64,000 bases of DNA from Sphagnum magellanicum (lineage: Eukaryota; Streptophyta; Sphagnopsida; Sphagnales; Sphagnaceae), in assembly GCA_021904315.1 (NCBI GenBank), contig CM038907.1, positions 24,621,223 through 24,685,222 of the forward strand. Reading direction: 5' to 3'. The notes beneath the pieces were generated by a model, which saw nothing but the letters and a program-made list of their open reading frames with translations, did not search any database and was not told the DNA's origin. The translations under genes were made by a program, and so were the position numbers. This document shows, one piece after another, positions 10,280-22,773 of this stretch (position 1 is its first letter; each line of letters opens with the position of its first letter).

Positions 10280-13200
10280 GATGATCTTCACCTTGCAACT
10301 TGTGAATTTGAAGCTTTTTGCCTTTGTCAAGATCCTTTCTAATGGTATATTGACCCCTTAATCAAACATCATTTGGCACTTCAAATTGCCCTCTTTGTTT
10401 TTGTGACCAATAAGTTAAAGGTTGGTGACAAAGAAATATAACCCATGTGAGTTGGACTAGGGTCTTCTTCTTGGCAAATTTTTGTCACTTGACAACAACA
10501 ACAAAAAATCTAGAGCAACTTGGAGGATTCTTGTGAGAAAAATGAGCCCAAGTCACGAGATTGTGAGGAAATATTTTTTCAAAATCATGATATTTACACA
10601 ATGCCTTGAAACAAGATTATATTGCAAGATTATATATATATTATATGTATAAACTTGTATCTAACCCTTAATTTAGATCCAATTCATTTTTAATTTGTTT
10701 TTAAATTTGTTTTTAATTAATTTTTAGTTCATTTTAATTGAGTTTTAGTTGATTTTAAATTAATATTTAATTTATTTCTAGTTAATTTTTAGTTGAGTCT
10801 TAATTCAGTCATTGTTCACACATAAATACACATGATTCATACATGAGTGCATATGGACCACATGTAAGTTGGAAGTATTTTGAGAACCTTTTTCAAGCTA
10901 GGTGCCCAATATAAATGAATATAAAATTTTCAATGATTTTCAATTTGTTTAACATTAGTTTTGCATACAATTTTTTGTCATTGTTTTTTTTTTTTTTTGG
11001 TTTCTTCTTTGCAATAAAATTTGGTTGGATTGTTGTTTTGTACATGCCATGTTCTTATCTTTGTTTTTCTTGTTTCACAATTTAAATTTGGAACTAGGCC
11101 TATTTTTATTGTCCTTTTGGTTAGAAAATCTTGTAGATGGTTGTTTTCGTGCTTGTGATAGTTGAATTCTTATTTCACACATGTCATGTTCTTGTTTTCA
11201 TTTTGGTTAAAAACCTTGTAGACTTGATTATTTTCATGCTTGTGACACTTATAACAAATTTGGTTAATTCTTTTTATGTATGATCACAAATGTGATTACA
11301 TCACAAAATTGAAAAAAATATTCTTACATGTGACTTAATTTGTAATTAAAGTTAGCTTCACACCTAGGTTTCCCCATTGTAGAAAGCTCATTATAAGTTT
11401 AACAATTTGTGCATTTTGAATTTTTTTTTGGACTGCATAATAAACATGAATTTAAATATGAATTATTTTTTTATATTTGATGTTTTATTTTAAAATGATG
11501 GGTTTCAACTATTTTATAATATTAAACAAAGTTTCTTTCATCATTTGAAAGTTTTTTACTCATTGATTTTCATCATATTTTGTCAAAAAAAACCTTGAAA
11601 ACCATTTTTTATTACAATGCTTCACCTAATGACCAAGATCATTAAATATTATTCTTAAAACACAACTAATTTTATTTTTTGTAATGTAAAAAACAAAAGA
11701 ACATACTTGAATCTGAACATTTGGTGTGGCCTTGTGGTTATGTTCACTTGAAAAAAGGTTGAATTTATAGGATTAGCTTCCATAAGCACTTATTGTAACA
11801 ACTTAATAAAAAATATAACCAATGTCATCAATATAATGTATGTTTCTATGATCCATGCTGAATACCAAAGTACAAGGACAAGTGAATCCAAGCTTTGCAA
11901 CATAAACAACAATAAATGAATCACTTCACAAAAAAAATTTCAATAAAAACTTCAAAACCACGAGGGGACACTTAATGGCAAATATTTAGACTAGATGTGT
12001 CAAATAAACAATTTTTGGGGCTTATTAAGTGAGAGATCCCCCCCCCCCACCTTATTATTATTTAATTTTCTAGCATGCACATATTTCAACCACCCTATAT
12101 TTATTTTATTTTATTTTTTACATTTAATATCAATATCTCATATTTATTTAAATCTTTAATTTTCATAAACATAAATTTACAAAAATTTAAATAAACTTGG
12201 AGCAATTTTGATTATAGTTGAAACATTTGAAATTTTGGTCCATGGAATATAATACAAAACTTCATGTGTGTTTTAAAAAAACATTTAACATACACCACAT
12301 TATTTAGGGTTAAATATCTTTAAATTTTTTTCCCCTAATATTATGGATTAACATATTTTGATTTTTGAGTAAATGTAACCGTATCATATAACTAAATTAT
12401 TATATTTTACCCAACAAACATTATTTTTTAGTCATACCTTTTGTAAATTTAAAGAAAAGTGTCCCCCCCTCCCCCCCCCCCCCCTCTTGGCTTAGAACAC
12501 AAGCAACCAAATGCAAACAAAGAAAAACAAGGAAAAAAAAGAAAGAATGCATACATTAAATTCAACTTTACCCAATTGTAGTCACACAAAGGCAACAAAA
12601 CTTGGTGCAACTTCAAAAGGGAATAGGAAGTCTCACAATGCAGTGCAACATTGAAAGGAATAAAAGTGTTGTCGGAAAAGAACCTTGTGGGTTGATGTTT
12701 TATAAAACAAATAACATCAAAGGATTGAACAAAAAAAAAAGAAACCAAAGAAAAAAATTAACATGAAATTTTCAATGTGTGAAAGTTAGTTTGCGAAAAA
12801 TGAATACAAAAGCACAAAAAAACTTCAAAGTGTGAAGATTGTTAATTTGTAAAGTGTGAATGACAATTTCTTCTAAAAAGCTTAATTAATGGCAAATTAC
12901 AAAAGAATTTCAAATCACAAAACATCAAATTTACATAACATTGAGCTTAGTGTGTTCATAGAACACCAAGTTCATAGAGGAGTGATGATGACACTTTCAT
13001 TGAAACATAAAAACCAAGTGCAAAACGACTTTACAATGCCTTACAAGGCATGAAAGATAGGAGATGATAAGAGTTTGAAAGAGAAGCAATGCAAGACATG
13101 AAAAGAGATGTTCAAGAGGTGAGAAAATAAAGAACTTGAAAGACTCTTCGTGATTAAGGGGAGTCAACCCAATAATGAAAAAAAAGGTAGAAAATTAAAT

Positions 13201-14650
13201 AGTAAAAAAACCTAGGTGTGAATATTCATGACATAATCATTAAAGTGCATAGTTATGAAAAAGGCGAATGAGTGTGAATAATTTGTTGCTTTAAAGAAAA
13301 TATAAAGATGTTTTGAGGCATATTTTTTTAATTTTTTTTTGTGAATGGTGACATTTGTGATATTAGGTGGCATACCCTACATTAAGTTGATTTTAGGTGT
13401 GAAACTAGCTTAAGTCTACTTAATTTGTTTTGCAATGAAACACAATGGTATTCCATAATGGATATTTAATCCTTCTTTTTTCACATGGAAACAAATTTGA
13501 AGTGTGTTGTTTATATCAAGGTGAACACATTAGTGGTGAACAATTATGAGAAATGACTACAAACATTTGTTGGTTATCATCCCGAGGTATATACTCATTT
13601 AATTGTTGGAGGGAAAATGAACTTTGTTTAGGTTTACAAAAACTGTGATTGATTTTTCAATTTTTTGAAGTCATGAGTTGAACAACACCATGGTATTATC
13701 TTTTACCATTTTGAAAAGTGTTGTTGTTTGAAAAGCAATTGCTAGGTCAAGGTTGTAATAATAAAAGTGTTAGTCATTATGATTATATCAAGGGATCTTT
13801 CTTTGTTTGTTTCTTTTCATGCACTATATCACAAAGGTCCAATATCAAATAATTTCAATAGAATTCATGCAAAAATCAGATAACAATATATTTATACAAA
13901 ACCTATGGGCTTCAAAGTGTAAAAATAGCACCAAAAATCTATATATGAAATTTATATAAATGATGTGTTTTTTTTACTTATGATGTTTTGATATGAAGTA
14001 CATATGGTTTACATTTTAGCTAAATTTCTCTAATTATTGGGATGTAATTTTGCATAAAACTACGTGATTTTTGTGTATTAAACATGAACATTCATGTATG
14101 TCAAACAAATACATATTTCATTTGTTTAAATATTTTAAATGTTGAATATATACAAATGTTTCCCTTTTCATACCAACACTTTACAAATATAACCATCATA
14201 GATATGTGACATGGCAAGGTTTTAAAAACTGAAGAACCATTAATATATATAACCATGAATTTTTGGTTAATAAATAATCAATCCCATAAGGAACTTTCAT
14301 ATCTGAAATTTGAAATAATTTGAACCAAAATAATTCCTTGATTTTCAAGTATTTCGAAAAGCTAGAATCAAAGGTTCTTTGGAATTTCAATTAAAAAAAA
14401 AACCAAAACTGAATGTTATTAAAAATATAAAATAACCACACAACATTGGAGCACACCTTCAATTTAGAACTCCTATGAATAATTTCATGATTTGCTTTTA
14501 CATTGAGTTTGTATATTGGTGAATGAGTATGAAATTCTCCTTGATTTTTGTACTTTTGATAGGTTTAGATTTTTTGTATTTAAATTTCTATTGAATTTCA
14601 AAACTCATTATTCCCAACTTTTGGCTGAAGTGAACTATATGTCAAACTAA
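10280..14650. other. AT-rich intergenic DNA, no gene recognised
   Basis: This stretch is about 4.4 kb of very AT-rich DNA. Frames are short on both strands. It holds T-runs near 10,985, a C-run at 12,041-12,049 and a long C-run at 12,463-12,484 (with one T). Degenerate repeats of TTTTAATTgAgTTTT type occur at 10,680-10,810. I see no protein-like segment and no RNA gene. Confidence 0.6.
12463..12484. repeat. Poly-C homopolymer tract
   Basis: Seven C, one T and fourteen C in a row stand inside AT-rich DNA. Comparable G/C homopolymers occur at 4,615-4,628, 12,041-12,049 and 34,262-34,279. They are unusual for this base composition. Confidence 0.9.
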
Positions 14651-15081
14651 GCTAGGTACTTGCTAAACTTAACTGGTTTTGTTACCTTATTCAGGTACTT
14701 TCTTTAAGGTCTTTTCCAAGGTGAGAGAGGTGGTCATGTGCCAGTTCCACTTGTGATGTAAATAACAGTGGGGAAGGGGACCACTGGTTATGCCTTGGAA
14801 CAAGCCTGGTAGAACCTGTTATCCCCTGACAGAATGACAACTCATCGTACTAGGCTTCACACTTTCCGAGGTGGAACAGGCCCTACTGGGCCCATTCCAG
14901 ATTATGATAAGAGCCTTGGGTGCGGATTCTGTGTAGAGTGCTGCCTGAGGAGCGGGGAGTTCCAGAAATAACTGTCCTCGAATTGGGAGCCCAGGGTGGT
15001 TATTTTGGGAACTCCTTGCTCAGAGGCAGTCATCTGGTGTAATGAGTGCATGTCAAAAAATTTATTTAAAGTTATCCATAA

Positions 15082-15160
15082 AGTCACCCTCTCTTTCACC
15101 CCCTAATACCTATCCCCTCTTTCAGTGGTATCCGCAAAATAAGGAAATCTTATTAAATCT
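15082..15160. repeat. Interspersed repeat, copy 1
   Basis: Shares AGTCACCCT, then a C-rich stretch, then TCCCCTCTTTCA and GTATCCGCAAA(A/G)TAAGGA with 42,371-42,470, in the same orientation. The recurrence of a ~90-bp unit about 27 kb away, outside the large duplication, points to the end of a dispersed repeat family. Confidence 0.6.
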
Positions 15161-16069
15161 CTCTATGAAATGCTGAAACTTAGCATTTGATGCACAAGGT
15201 TCGAGAGTAATTATAAACATTGTACAGGTAGGAGCAGTGAAAAAATATGTAGCCGGAGTGAAGGCGCTCAGGAAAGAGGGGATGAAACCACCAAAATTGG
15301 TGGAAAAACTAGTTTGGGTCCCAGTTATTTCGTTTTGTAAAGTTCAGTTCCCAATTATGCATTGATGCCCTACTATGCCGAAACTGGCCGTTCTCACCCC
15401 CTAATCGCCTGACTTTACTGATAACTTCATGATGTTTTGCATCAAACCCAATTGGCTTTTATGCTCTACAACAGAGCCTCTAGAAACACTATGAAATTTG
15501 GCCCAAGTGCTTTACAGTAGACCAGAGACTGCCATACTTAGCAGACCTGCCCCTCTACCAGTGCTCTTTGGGTATGCTGAATGTGCGAGAGCTGTCAACT
15601 GTGAAGTTCCCTGTGTCCCCCTTTTTTCCCCTTTTCTTAATATTCACATCCATGATCCTTTGGAGTGATTTCAAGGGGCTGCAAAAAAAATGGGCCAGGA
15701 TTTCTTAGGGTTAGAACTTAGGGTAGTCATGTATAGAACCTAGGTACGGGTTGGAACCTTTGGTTGAATGTTTAGATCAAAACAGTTGACCAAATCATAC
15801 ACCAGTTGAGAACTGGAAAACACTGAGACCTTTGTGAATTGGTGCGCGTGTGAGATGTCAAGTCAACAAGTGAAGGGTAGTGCGGATGCCCTAGCAGCAC
15901 AGGGCATTTTACAAGCTTAATGATCAAGGCATGCCAGAACGATGAGGTAGTCACACTTGTGTCATACTGACCCACTCACCTTGTGCAGCGGGGCATTTTT
16001 CAGAATGCAATGCCTGCCTGTGCGAGGTTGTTACAGTACATGCCTTACTGGTATTGCCAGAAGACAGAG

Positions 16070-16150
16070 ATCGTATGTTACATGTTTATATATATATATG
16101 TCAAGACATAGATTGTGTGTTACATGTTTATATATATATATATGTAAACA
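16070..16150. repeat. Tandem pair of ~42-bp units with TA-rich core
   Basis: The phrase TGTTACATGTTTATATATATAT occurs twice, starting near 16,076 and 16,118, each preceded by GAT(C/T)GT. It is a simple local duplication with a (TA)n core. Confidence 0.75.
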
Positions 16151-16338
16151 TGTGTTGTACAACATGTAATACACAAAACAAATGTGCCAAACTGTTAGAA
16201 TGCCAGTCCCCCACATAGAACTCAAAATTAGAAATAAGTTAACAACTCAGCTTCTTACGCTGAGTAGAGAGTCTGGGGTTGAAACAAGTATCAACAGACC
16301 AGATTTGATTGAATTGTATCAGCCAGCAAGTAAGCAAT

Positions 16339-16362
16339 CAAGCAAGCAAGCAAGCAAGCAAA
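16339..16362. repeat. (CAAG)n microsatellite
   Basis: About six CAAG units in a row, preceded by imperfect AGCAAGTAAGCAAT units. Confidence 0.85.
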
Positions 16363-16737
16363 TGATAAAAAATCCTTTGTTAGCTTTTCACCGACTATTT
16401 TTTGGGGGTCACAGAATAGCAAAATTTTGCTAAAAAGAAAAGCTGTTTCTGCTAGGCTACTACCTTCTTACATTGAAGAAGAAATTGTTCCCAATAATGC
16501 TCCCAGCCCCACTTTTTACATACATAATAATACAATGTTGAAACAAGTATCAACAGACCAGATTTGAATGATTGCTTTCTCACTGATGTGAGAAATGATT
16601 CATAGTACGTTCAAATGTGTGTGCACACAAGGTTTATTTTTTGGGTTCAATACTAAGTTAGATTTGCATGATATGTGAGATGAAGTGGATCTTGTCTCAC
16701 TACAATAGAACATGGTTTTCTTACTGTACTAAACCTT

Positions 16738-17107
16738 TGCTCATGACACCTGTGAGGTAAACTTTGTGGGTTCATCCATTTTGTCAACGGGAGATATATC
16801 TAATGTCTATTGTAATTTGACATTAGTTGATATCTCGCACTGATGTCAAATTGCGATAAACAACATGCACACACACACACACACACACATACAGAGTGTG
16901 TTGAAATGGATGAAACCACAAAGTGACCTTGGCTCATGACATGACATGTGTGAGCAGTGAATTTTCTGGTTTCATCAATTCAATTGTAAGATTATGTATG
17001 GGGTATTTGTTGTAAATTGACAATAGTTGACATTTTGCATTGATGTCAAATTATGATAAGCACCATACATATACTACATTGAAATGGATGAAATCACAAA
17101 GTATACC
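16738..17107. repeat. Diverged tandem duplication, two units of ~185 bp
   Basis: Unit 1 (about 16,738-16,927) and unit 2 (about 16,928-17,107) share, in the same order: GCTCATGACA, TTCATC, TTGACA(T/A)TAGTTGA, TTGATGTCAAATT-like and TTGAAATGGATGAAA(C/T)CACAAAG. Unit 1 also contains a (CA)n run at 16,868-16,889. Divergence is clear but moderate. No coding signal. Confidence 0.75.
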
Positions 17108-18399
17108 TTCCATCCCCCACTAATAGTGTCAAACCTAATAGTGCATCCCCCACTAAATACCATTTTTTCACATTGGAAAGGATGAAACCCCAAAGTTTAT
17201 CCCACACATGTTTCAATGTTTAGCTTTATTTGGTTAACGGACTAGTTTCATCCAAGAACCTCATGTGCTTATCTTATGAGCATTAATCACAAGTGATTAA
17301 GTCATGGATGGGGTATACATGTTGTCTGGTTTAAGGTACTCTAGGCCAATATCCCTGTCTCATTTTTTAGGTGTTAATTCAGTCTAATCTGAGAAGCATA
17401 TGCGATTATGCTTCTGTAATAATTGATCCTGGATTATATTCCTGTGTTCAGAGAGTGTAATGCAAAGCACTTTTATCATTTTTGGTGGGTTGTGTTATTA
17501 CTGATGGATTCCTGAATTGGGCTAATGTTATTCTCCGTCCCCTTTATATTAGTAAACCTTAGTTATTAATTTATAATTCAAGCCCAAATTACTTTAGAAT
17601 AGGCACTCATTGCATCCAATTTTTTCAAGGAGGAAAAAATCAGGTTATTCAATTATTATTGTTATTGTTTTACCCATGAAGGCACACTGACACCACCCAC
17701 CAATGATGATCGGGCTATGCTGAATCATCATTGGCAACCAATTGCTGCTGACTTGGGGCTGGTGACTCCTACTAGTTTAATAATTAAGATACTGGTGTAA
17801 ATGGGGTGTAGGAGATATGTTAGGTCAGAAAAAAGCAACTTAAAATACATATACATATATACATGTGTATGTTTATATATGGTCACATGAAAAAAAATCA
17901 AAATCACATCGGATAAAACATTGGCCCTAATGTCCTAACCTTGGAAGCCTCCACCAATTTAGTACGTTTTAACAGATTTTTCAATATCCTATTTCCTTCT
18001 AGCCATTATTGCTATGTGACAAATGATAATAAAGCTTTGTGTAGCATTGTGTTTGTTTATTGGGTTTTCTTTCAATTAAGTAGTGAAAAATCTTTTAATA
18101 TTTTATTTCCCTTTTAACATGTGAGTGGAAATTTTCATGTTGTATGAAGGGTTTCTTTCACATTCATACTTGCGTGGAAAAGAATTCATTCGCATTACCA
18201 TATGTCATATATATTTCCCCCCTTTTGCGAATAAGAGTAGGAGTTCCACATGAGCACACAATTTCTTAAAAATTGGTAACATGCCTTGTATCAATCTCAA
18301 ATGAGTCACATGCACAAAAGGCATAACCATTTAAGGAAATGCTGATGTGCATTGGTATCGATGATCTCAAATGATGCGTGTGAATTCATCACATCTTTT

Positions 18400-18473
18400 G
18401 CTTGTTTGCTCATCCTTGTGAAGATAAGTTTTGTTAGCTTGTTTGCCCATCCTTGAGAAGATAAGTTTTGTAA
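18400..18473. repeat. 37-bp tandem duplication
   Basis: GCTTGTTTGC(T/C)CATCCTTG, then (T/A)GAAGATAAGTTTTGT, occurs twice back to back (18,400-18,436 and 18,437-18,473) with only a few differences. Confidence 0.85.
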
Positions 18474-19088
18474 TTTATGTGTAGTGTAGCACACCGCTAA
18501 TGAACTTAAAACTTTTTGTCACTTTTTTATGGCCCTGCAAGGCAAAATATTTCTTCATGACTTTTTTTTAGTCACTACAATAACACTCCATTTATATTGA
18601 AAAATAATTCATGCCAAGTTTTGTGGGTCGATTAATGCTTAAAGCACTGGATTTTCAGACCTCAGATGTGTTGCTTTTCATTTGGTTATAAACAAAACGA
18701 AAGAGAACCCCAACCTTACTAGAGGCTTGCTTTCCTTTCAGAAGTTGTCTATAATGCACATTTTTGTACATTATTGCAGGCTCACACTAGGTAGTCCGAG
18801 AAACCTTTCTTGTTCAAAAGCTAACACCAGTTTGACTCAATGACAAGTTTCTTCAGAAGATTGGAAAATGCCAATAGAGCACAATAAAATAATGTTATCC
18901 AACGTGATGACAACTTGGCAAGGGTAATGCCTAAGGCCATGGGCATTACCATAGTAAGGGAAGGGGCCCATGTAAGGCAGAGCTGAGGCAGGCCCCATTC
19001 CAGTAGTGGCCATAGCTAAGGGTGTTAAACAACCTAACTCTATTGACTCTATTTGATTTTTTCATTTTTTCTAGTGATACCCAGCTCT

Positions 19089-19173
19089 CTATCTATGAAG
19101 CAAGGTAGTTTGTTTTGTTTTGGTATGCTGAGATCTCCCAAACCATGGCGCTTCATGCCGCACTCTTGGTATC
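19089..19173. repeat. Interspersed repeat, second family, copy 1
   Basis: Shares TCTATCTATGAAG, AGTTTGTTTTGTTT, GAGATCTCC and a TGCCGCACTCTTGGTA-like end with 36,942-37,028, in the same orientation. The similarity covers about 85 bp. No coding content is visible. Confidence 0.65.
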
Positions 19174-19730
19174 TTCGGAAAGCTATTGATGATTAGGGGT
19201 GCACTGACTTGGTTTGAGACTATTTGGAGCTATGGTGTGGAAGCTATCACTGATTATTGAATCATTTTCTCAATGAAAGCTAAATAAAATAAAAAGTGAA
19301 GACTTTATTGGAATTTAAGAGCATTCCTGGTGTTGTTGGAAAGCCTTTGGCAAGTCAGATTTAATAAAGTTTGTTTCACAATTGTCAGAGCAAAGGTGTG
19401 CATGATATTGATTTTTGAATGGATTTTGTTGCTAGAAATTCAAAAAAATTACAAAAAATTGGGTTTGGAAGGAAAAATCAGTTAAGCACTCAATGTGTTC
19501 ACACTTGGGGCCAACGATACAGGCTACACTAGTATCAATGAAAATAAATGCTCTTTTCTCCATTGGGTGACACACCGTGTCAAAAATCACAAAGTAATAG
19601 CCCTAAAGATTGATTCAATATATTTCCCTTCACAAATTTTTTTGTTCAATTTGTGTTGGTTGAAAATCTTAACAATTCTAAAAATATTATAATCAGTGTC
19701 GAAGCTGCCAATGTACTACTGTGGTACAGT

Positions 19731-19925
19731 TCACTCTAGCTGTAGCCCATTCCTACTCACGTTCAGATTTTCAAAACCGAGGGCTGCTCGAAACTGACAA
19801 TAGAGCTTCAAATATGCCTCAGCAGCAAGGCCTTCCCCATGGTGGTGTTGTACAATACCATAAGAGGAGCAAAATCCTTCGGAAGGCTTAGTTGCATTCA
19901 AATGTATGGGCAAGGGCAAGACCAT
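19731..19925 (-). pseudogene. Isolated exon-like open frame, unknown
   Basis: The - strand frame of about 54 residues before a GTGAGT-type donor (near 19,760) has balanced composition, with stretches such as GEGLAAEAYLKLYCQFRAAL. It looks like a real exon rather than chance. I find no partner exon nearby and do not recognise the family. It could be a captured exon in a transposon, a remnant of a lost gene, or chance in a less AT-rich patch. Confidence 0.25.
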
Positions 19926-19943
19926 TCCATGACATTAATGTAT

Positions 19944-20077
19944 GGGGTGGTAGATTCAATGAAAATTCATGTTTAACAGACACATTTTGATCACTATATT
20001 ACGAGTGTATGATCATCCTTGGAAGATTACGTCATACAATGTGGTCAAAAAAATGACATATAATAATCTGCCACCCC
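19944..20077. mobile_element. Small foldback MITE-like element
   Basis: The ends are near-perfect inverted repeats: GGGGTGGTAGATT on the left and AATCTGCCACCCC on the right. Internal arms (ACATTTTGATCAC and GTGGTCAAAAAAATG) also pair. The length is 134 bp. I could not assign a convincing target-site duplication, so the superfamily is open. Confidence 0.55.
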
Positions 20078-20341
20078 GGACCTAAATGCTTCTATTCTGC
20101 CACCCTACTAGAGACATGACATTATGTAGGAAGATTATGCTTGGAACCTACCTGCAAAAAAGAATAGAAAGGTGCCCAGGAGGCCTTGCGCCTGTTACCA
20201 AGGCATAGTAACCAGCTGTAATGAGAATCAAAGATGCCCTCTCCTCATCCACAAAGAGAGAGAGAGTGGCTATGACATTTTTCATCCAAGAAGTGAAGGG
20301 TTATGGAAACATCGGGCCAATGAGAGAGCCAGTGTTGGTAC

Positions 20342-20945
20342 CCGTGTTGGGCGGTTCTCACTTTTTGTTGGGGAGAACCGACCAGTTTGGGTCCTCTCAT
20401 GATGTTATGAGAACCTGATCGGTTCTCTAATGAACATATATTTTTGGGGCTGGTGAGGATTGGTCCGGTTATCAAAAAATTTATTCTTAACAACTTACCC
20501 GGTTCTCAGATAGGATGGTTCTCATACATACATACAACAACCGATTTCCACGACCTGGTTATTATAAATTTTTCATTAATTAAAATCAGTAATGCTTTTG
20601 TACTGACTGCATTCATTTCCTTTGGCCAATTTAGCATTTTCCGGAAAAGAGTAATCTAATAAAGAGAAGAGTAATAGCAAAAAAAGAGAGAAAAGTAATA
20701 ATGGGAGAAGAGCAATAGCAATAAAAAGAAAAGTAATAGCAATGAAGAGTAATAGCAGCAGTAAGACCCAAAAAAAAGTAGCAGAACGTGAGTAGCAGAA
20801 CGTGAGTTCTCATTCATGTGAGAACCTGAGGTTGGATTTCAGTCCGGTTTTCACATGTAAAAAATGTGCATCAGTTGTCATTGTGAGAGTCGGGATGAGA
20901 ACCGGGTCGAGAACCGGGTCAGCATTTGAAAACCGCCCAACACTG
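20342..20945. mobile_element. hAT-type non-autonomous element (MITE), 604 bp
   Basis: The left end is CCGTGTTGGGCGGTTCTCA. The right end is the complement of CAGTGTTGGGCGGTTTTCA, giving terminal inverted repeats of about 19 bp with two mismatches. The element is flanked on both sides by the same 8-bp sequence GTTGGTAC (20,334-20,341 and 20,946-20,953). An 8-bp target duplication with a CAGTG-like terminus is typical of the hAT superfamily. The inside has no transposase but many GTTCTCA/TGAGAAC palindromes (for example 20,805-20,826), which probably make it fold strongly. It must have been moved by a transposase made elsewhere. Confidence 0.85.
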
Positions 20946-21339
20946 GTTGGTACCTACCTACCTACCTACCTTGTGCTAGGTTGTAGTAGGTTGCTATTGA
21001 AATGAATGTCAAAGGTTATATGGTGTGTAACTCATGGCCTTGTAGTCATCAATCACAGCATCTAGATTCTCCTTCTGGTCGGTTATGAAATCAAGTCCGT
21101 CAATTATCCATCAATTCATGATTCTTCAACCATCCTCTGAATAGAACAAGAACAAAACAAAAGCTGAACAATCAAACAAAAAATCAAGTCCTTTTCCATC
21201 CAATGGAACAGAACAAGACAAAAAAGAAAGATCAATTTCTTTTTCATCCATTAACAAAGGTCAAACAAACCAAACCAAACCCAAAAAAACTAGCTCCTTT
21301 TTAATCCATCCATCTATGCATGCATCCATCCAGCCATCC

Positions 21340-22150
21340 CTTGGCCCACAAAGTAAAAACATCCAAGAAGGTGACAACCACAACCCATAATCTCACCTCC
21401 ATACGAGGTCAATCCTCCATAAAAATCAGCTCTTTTTTCATCCTTCTATCCATCCACTGGCAACAAAATCAGAACAAATGAAACAAAATGCACAAATAGG
21501 AAGAAACATCAACTCCTTTTTCATCCAAGAAGGTGACAGTCATAATCCATAATCTCACCTGCACGTGAGGTCATCCATCCTAAAAATCAACTCCTTTTTC
21601 ATCCATCCATCTGTCCATTGGCAACAAAAATCAAAACAAACAAAACAAAGTGCAACAATAGGAAAAAAAACATCAACTCCATTATTTCATCCATCAAAAT
21701 GGGAACCATATGAGACCATATTAGTAAGACGCTTTTTCATCCAAGAAGGTGAACAACCACGATACATGATCTCACCTCCAACGTGAGGAGGTCAACCCTA
21801 GCTGCTCCGGAGTCTACCTCTACAAATAAAAAAAATCACCAACTCCTTTCCATCCATGAAAAATAGGTACCATAGGAAACCGAATTAAAAAAAGATATTT
21901 TTCATCCATCCAAGAAGGGACAATCACGGTTCATAATCTCACCTCCAACGTGAGGAGGCCAATCCTAGCTGCTCCAGAGTCTACCTCTACAAATTAAAAA
22001 AGCACCAACTCCTTTCCATCCATCAAAATTGGTACCATAAGAAATAGAATTAAAAAAACGACAGTTTTCATCCAAGAAGGCGACAATCACAATTCATAAT
22101 CTCACCTCCGAAGTGAGGAGGTCAATCCTACCTGCTCACTAGTCTACTAC
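21340..22150. repeat. Cluster of five ~165-bp repeats upstream of fructokinase
   Basis: The phrase TTCATCCAAGAAGG..GACAA..CA..CATAATCTCACCTCC..CGTGAGG recurs with CTCACCT at 21,392, 21,554, 21,771, 21,938 and 22,101. Spacings are 162, 217, 167 and 163 bp. The last three units also share GCTGCTCC(A/G)GAGTCTACC and CCAACTCCTTTCCATCCAT. Each unit holds the imperfect palindrome CTCACCTCCAACGTGAGG. The array ends about 620 bp before the fructokinase ATG, so it lies in the probable promoter region. A regulatory role is possible but not shown. Confidence 0.85.
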
Positions 22151-22773
22151 CCCTAACTAGGAAGAGAAAAGAAAAGAAAAGAAAAGAATCGAGGAGGGAT
22201 GGGTAGGGTAGGGGTAGTAGGGGGTATGGACCAATGAGGGCACGGAGTAGGGTACAAAGCGCAGGAGGAAGAGAAGAGGAGAGGAGAAAGACGGGGAGGG
22301 ATTGCCGGGGGTCAAAGAGAGCCAGCGAGTGAGCGTTTGTTGCGGGATTTTGTCGCTTGCGCCATTGCCACGCCGCCGACTGCTCCAGGCTATCGCAGTA
22401 GTGCAAGCAAGGAGAAAGCACGAGCACGCGCACTCCTCCTCCTCCTTCTCTGCTCTAGATCCCACCTGCTCTTCCTTCGACACGCAACTCTTTTTCTGCT
22501 GTTCAGATCGACTCCGTTTTTGCGCTTCCTTTTGATGTAAGCTTCGTCGTTACTTTTGGATCTGGATTCCCGGTGCCTGAATCTGGTTCTGGATCTGGAG
22601 GAGAAGAAAACATAGCAGCAGAAAGAGAAGGATAAAGAGGAGAAGTGGGAGAAGGAGGAGATCGTGGTGCTGTTTTTTCGAAGTAGCTGTGAGGATTGAT
22701 TGATTGAGAGTGGAGTGGAATTTTGGAGTGGGGAGGCGGGGCGTAGGGAAGAAAGGAAAGCGACTAATATAGT

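Larger units (their letters stand above)
14650..19700. other. Mixed-composition intergenic DNA with small repeats, no gene recognised
   Basis: Base composition is more balanced than on either side, especially at 14,700-16,000 and 18,900-19,250. Frames are short and no domain is recognisable. The stretch carries several local tandem duplications and two interspersed repeats that recur elsewhere in the window (listed separately). It may be a nest of old transposon fragments, which is inference. Confidence 0.5.
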
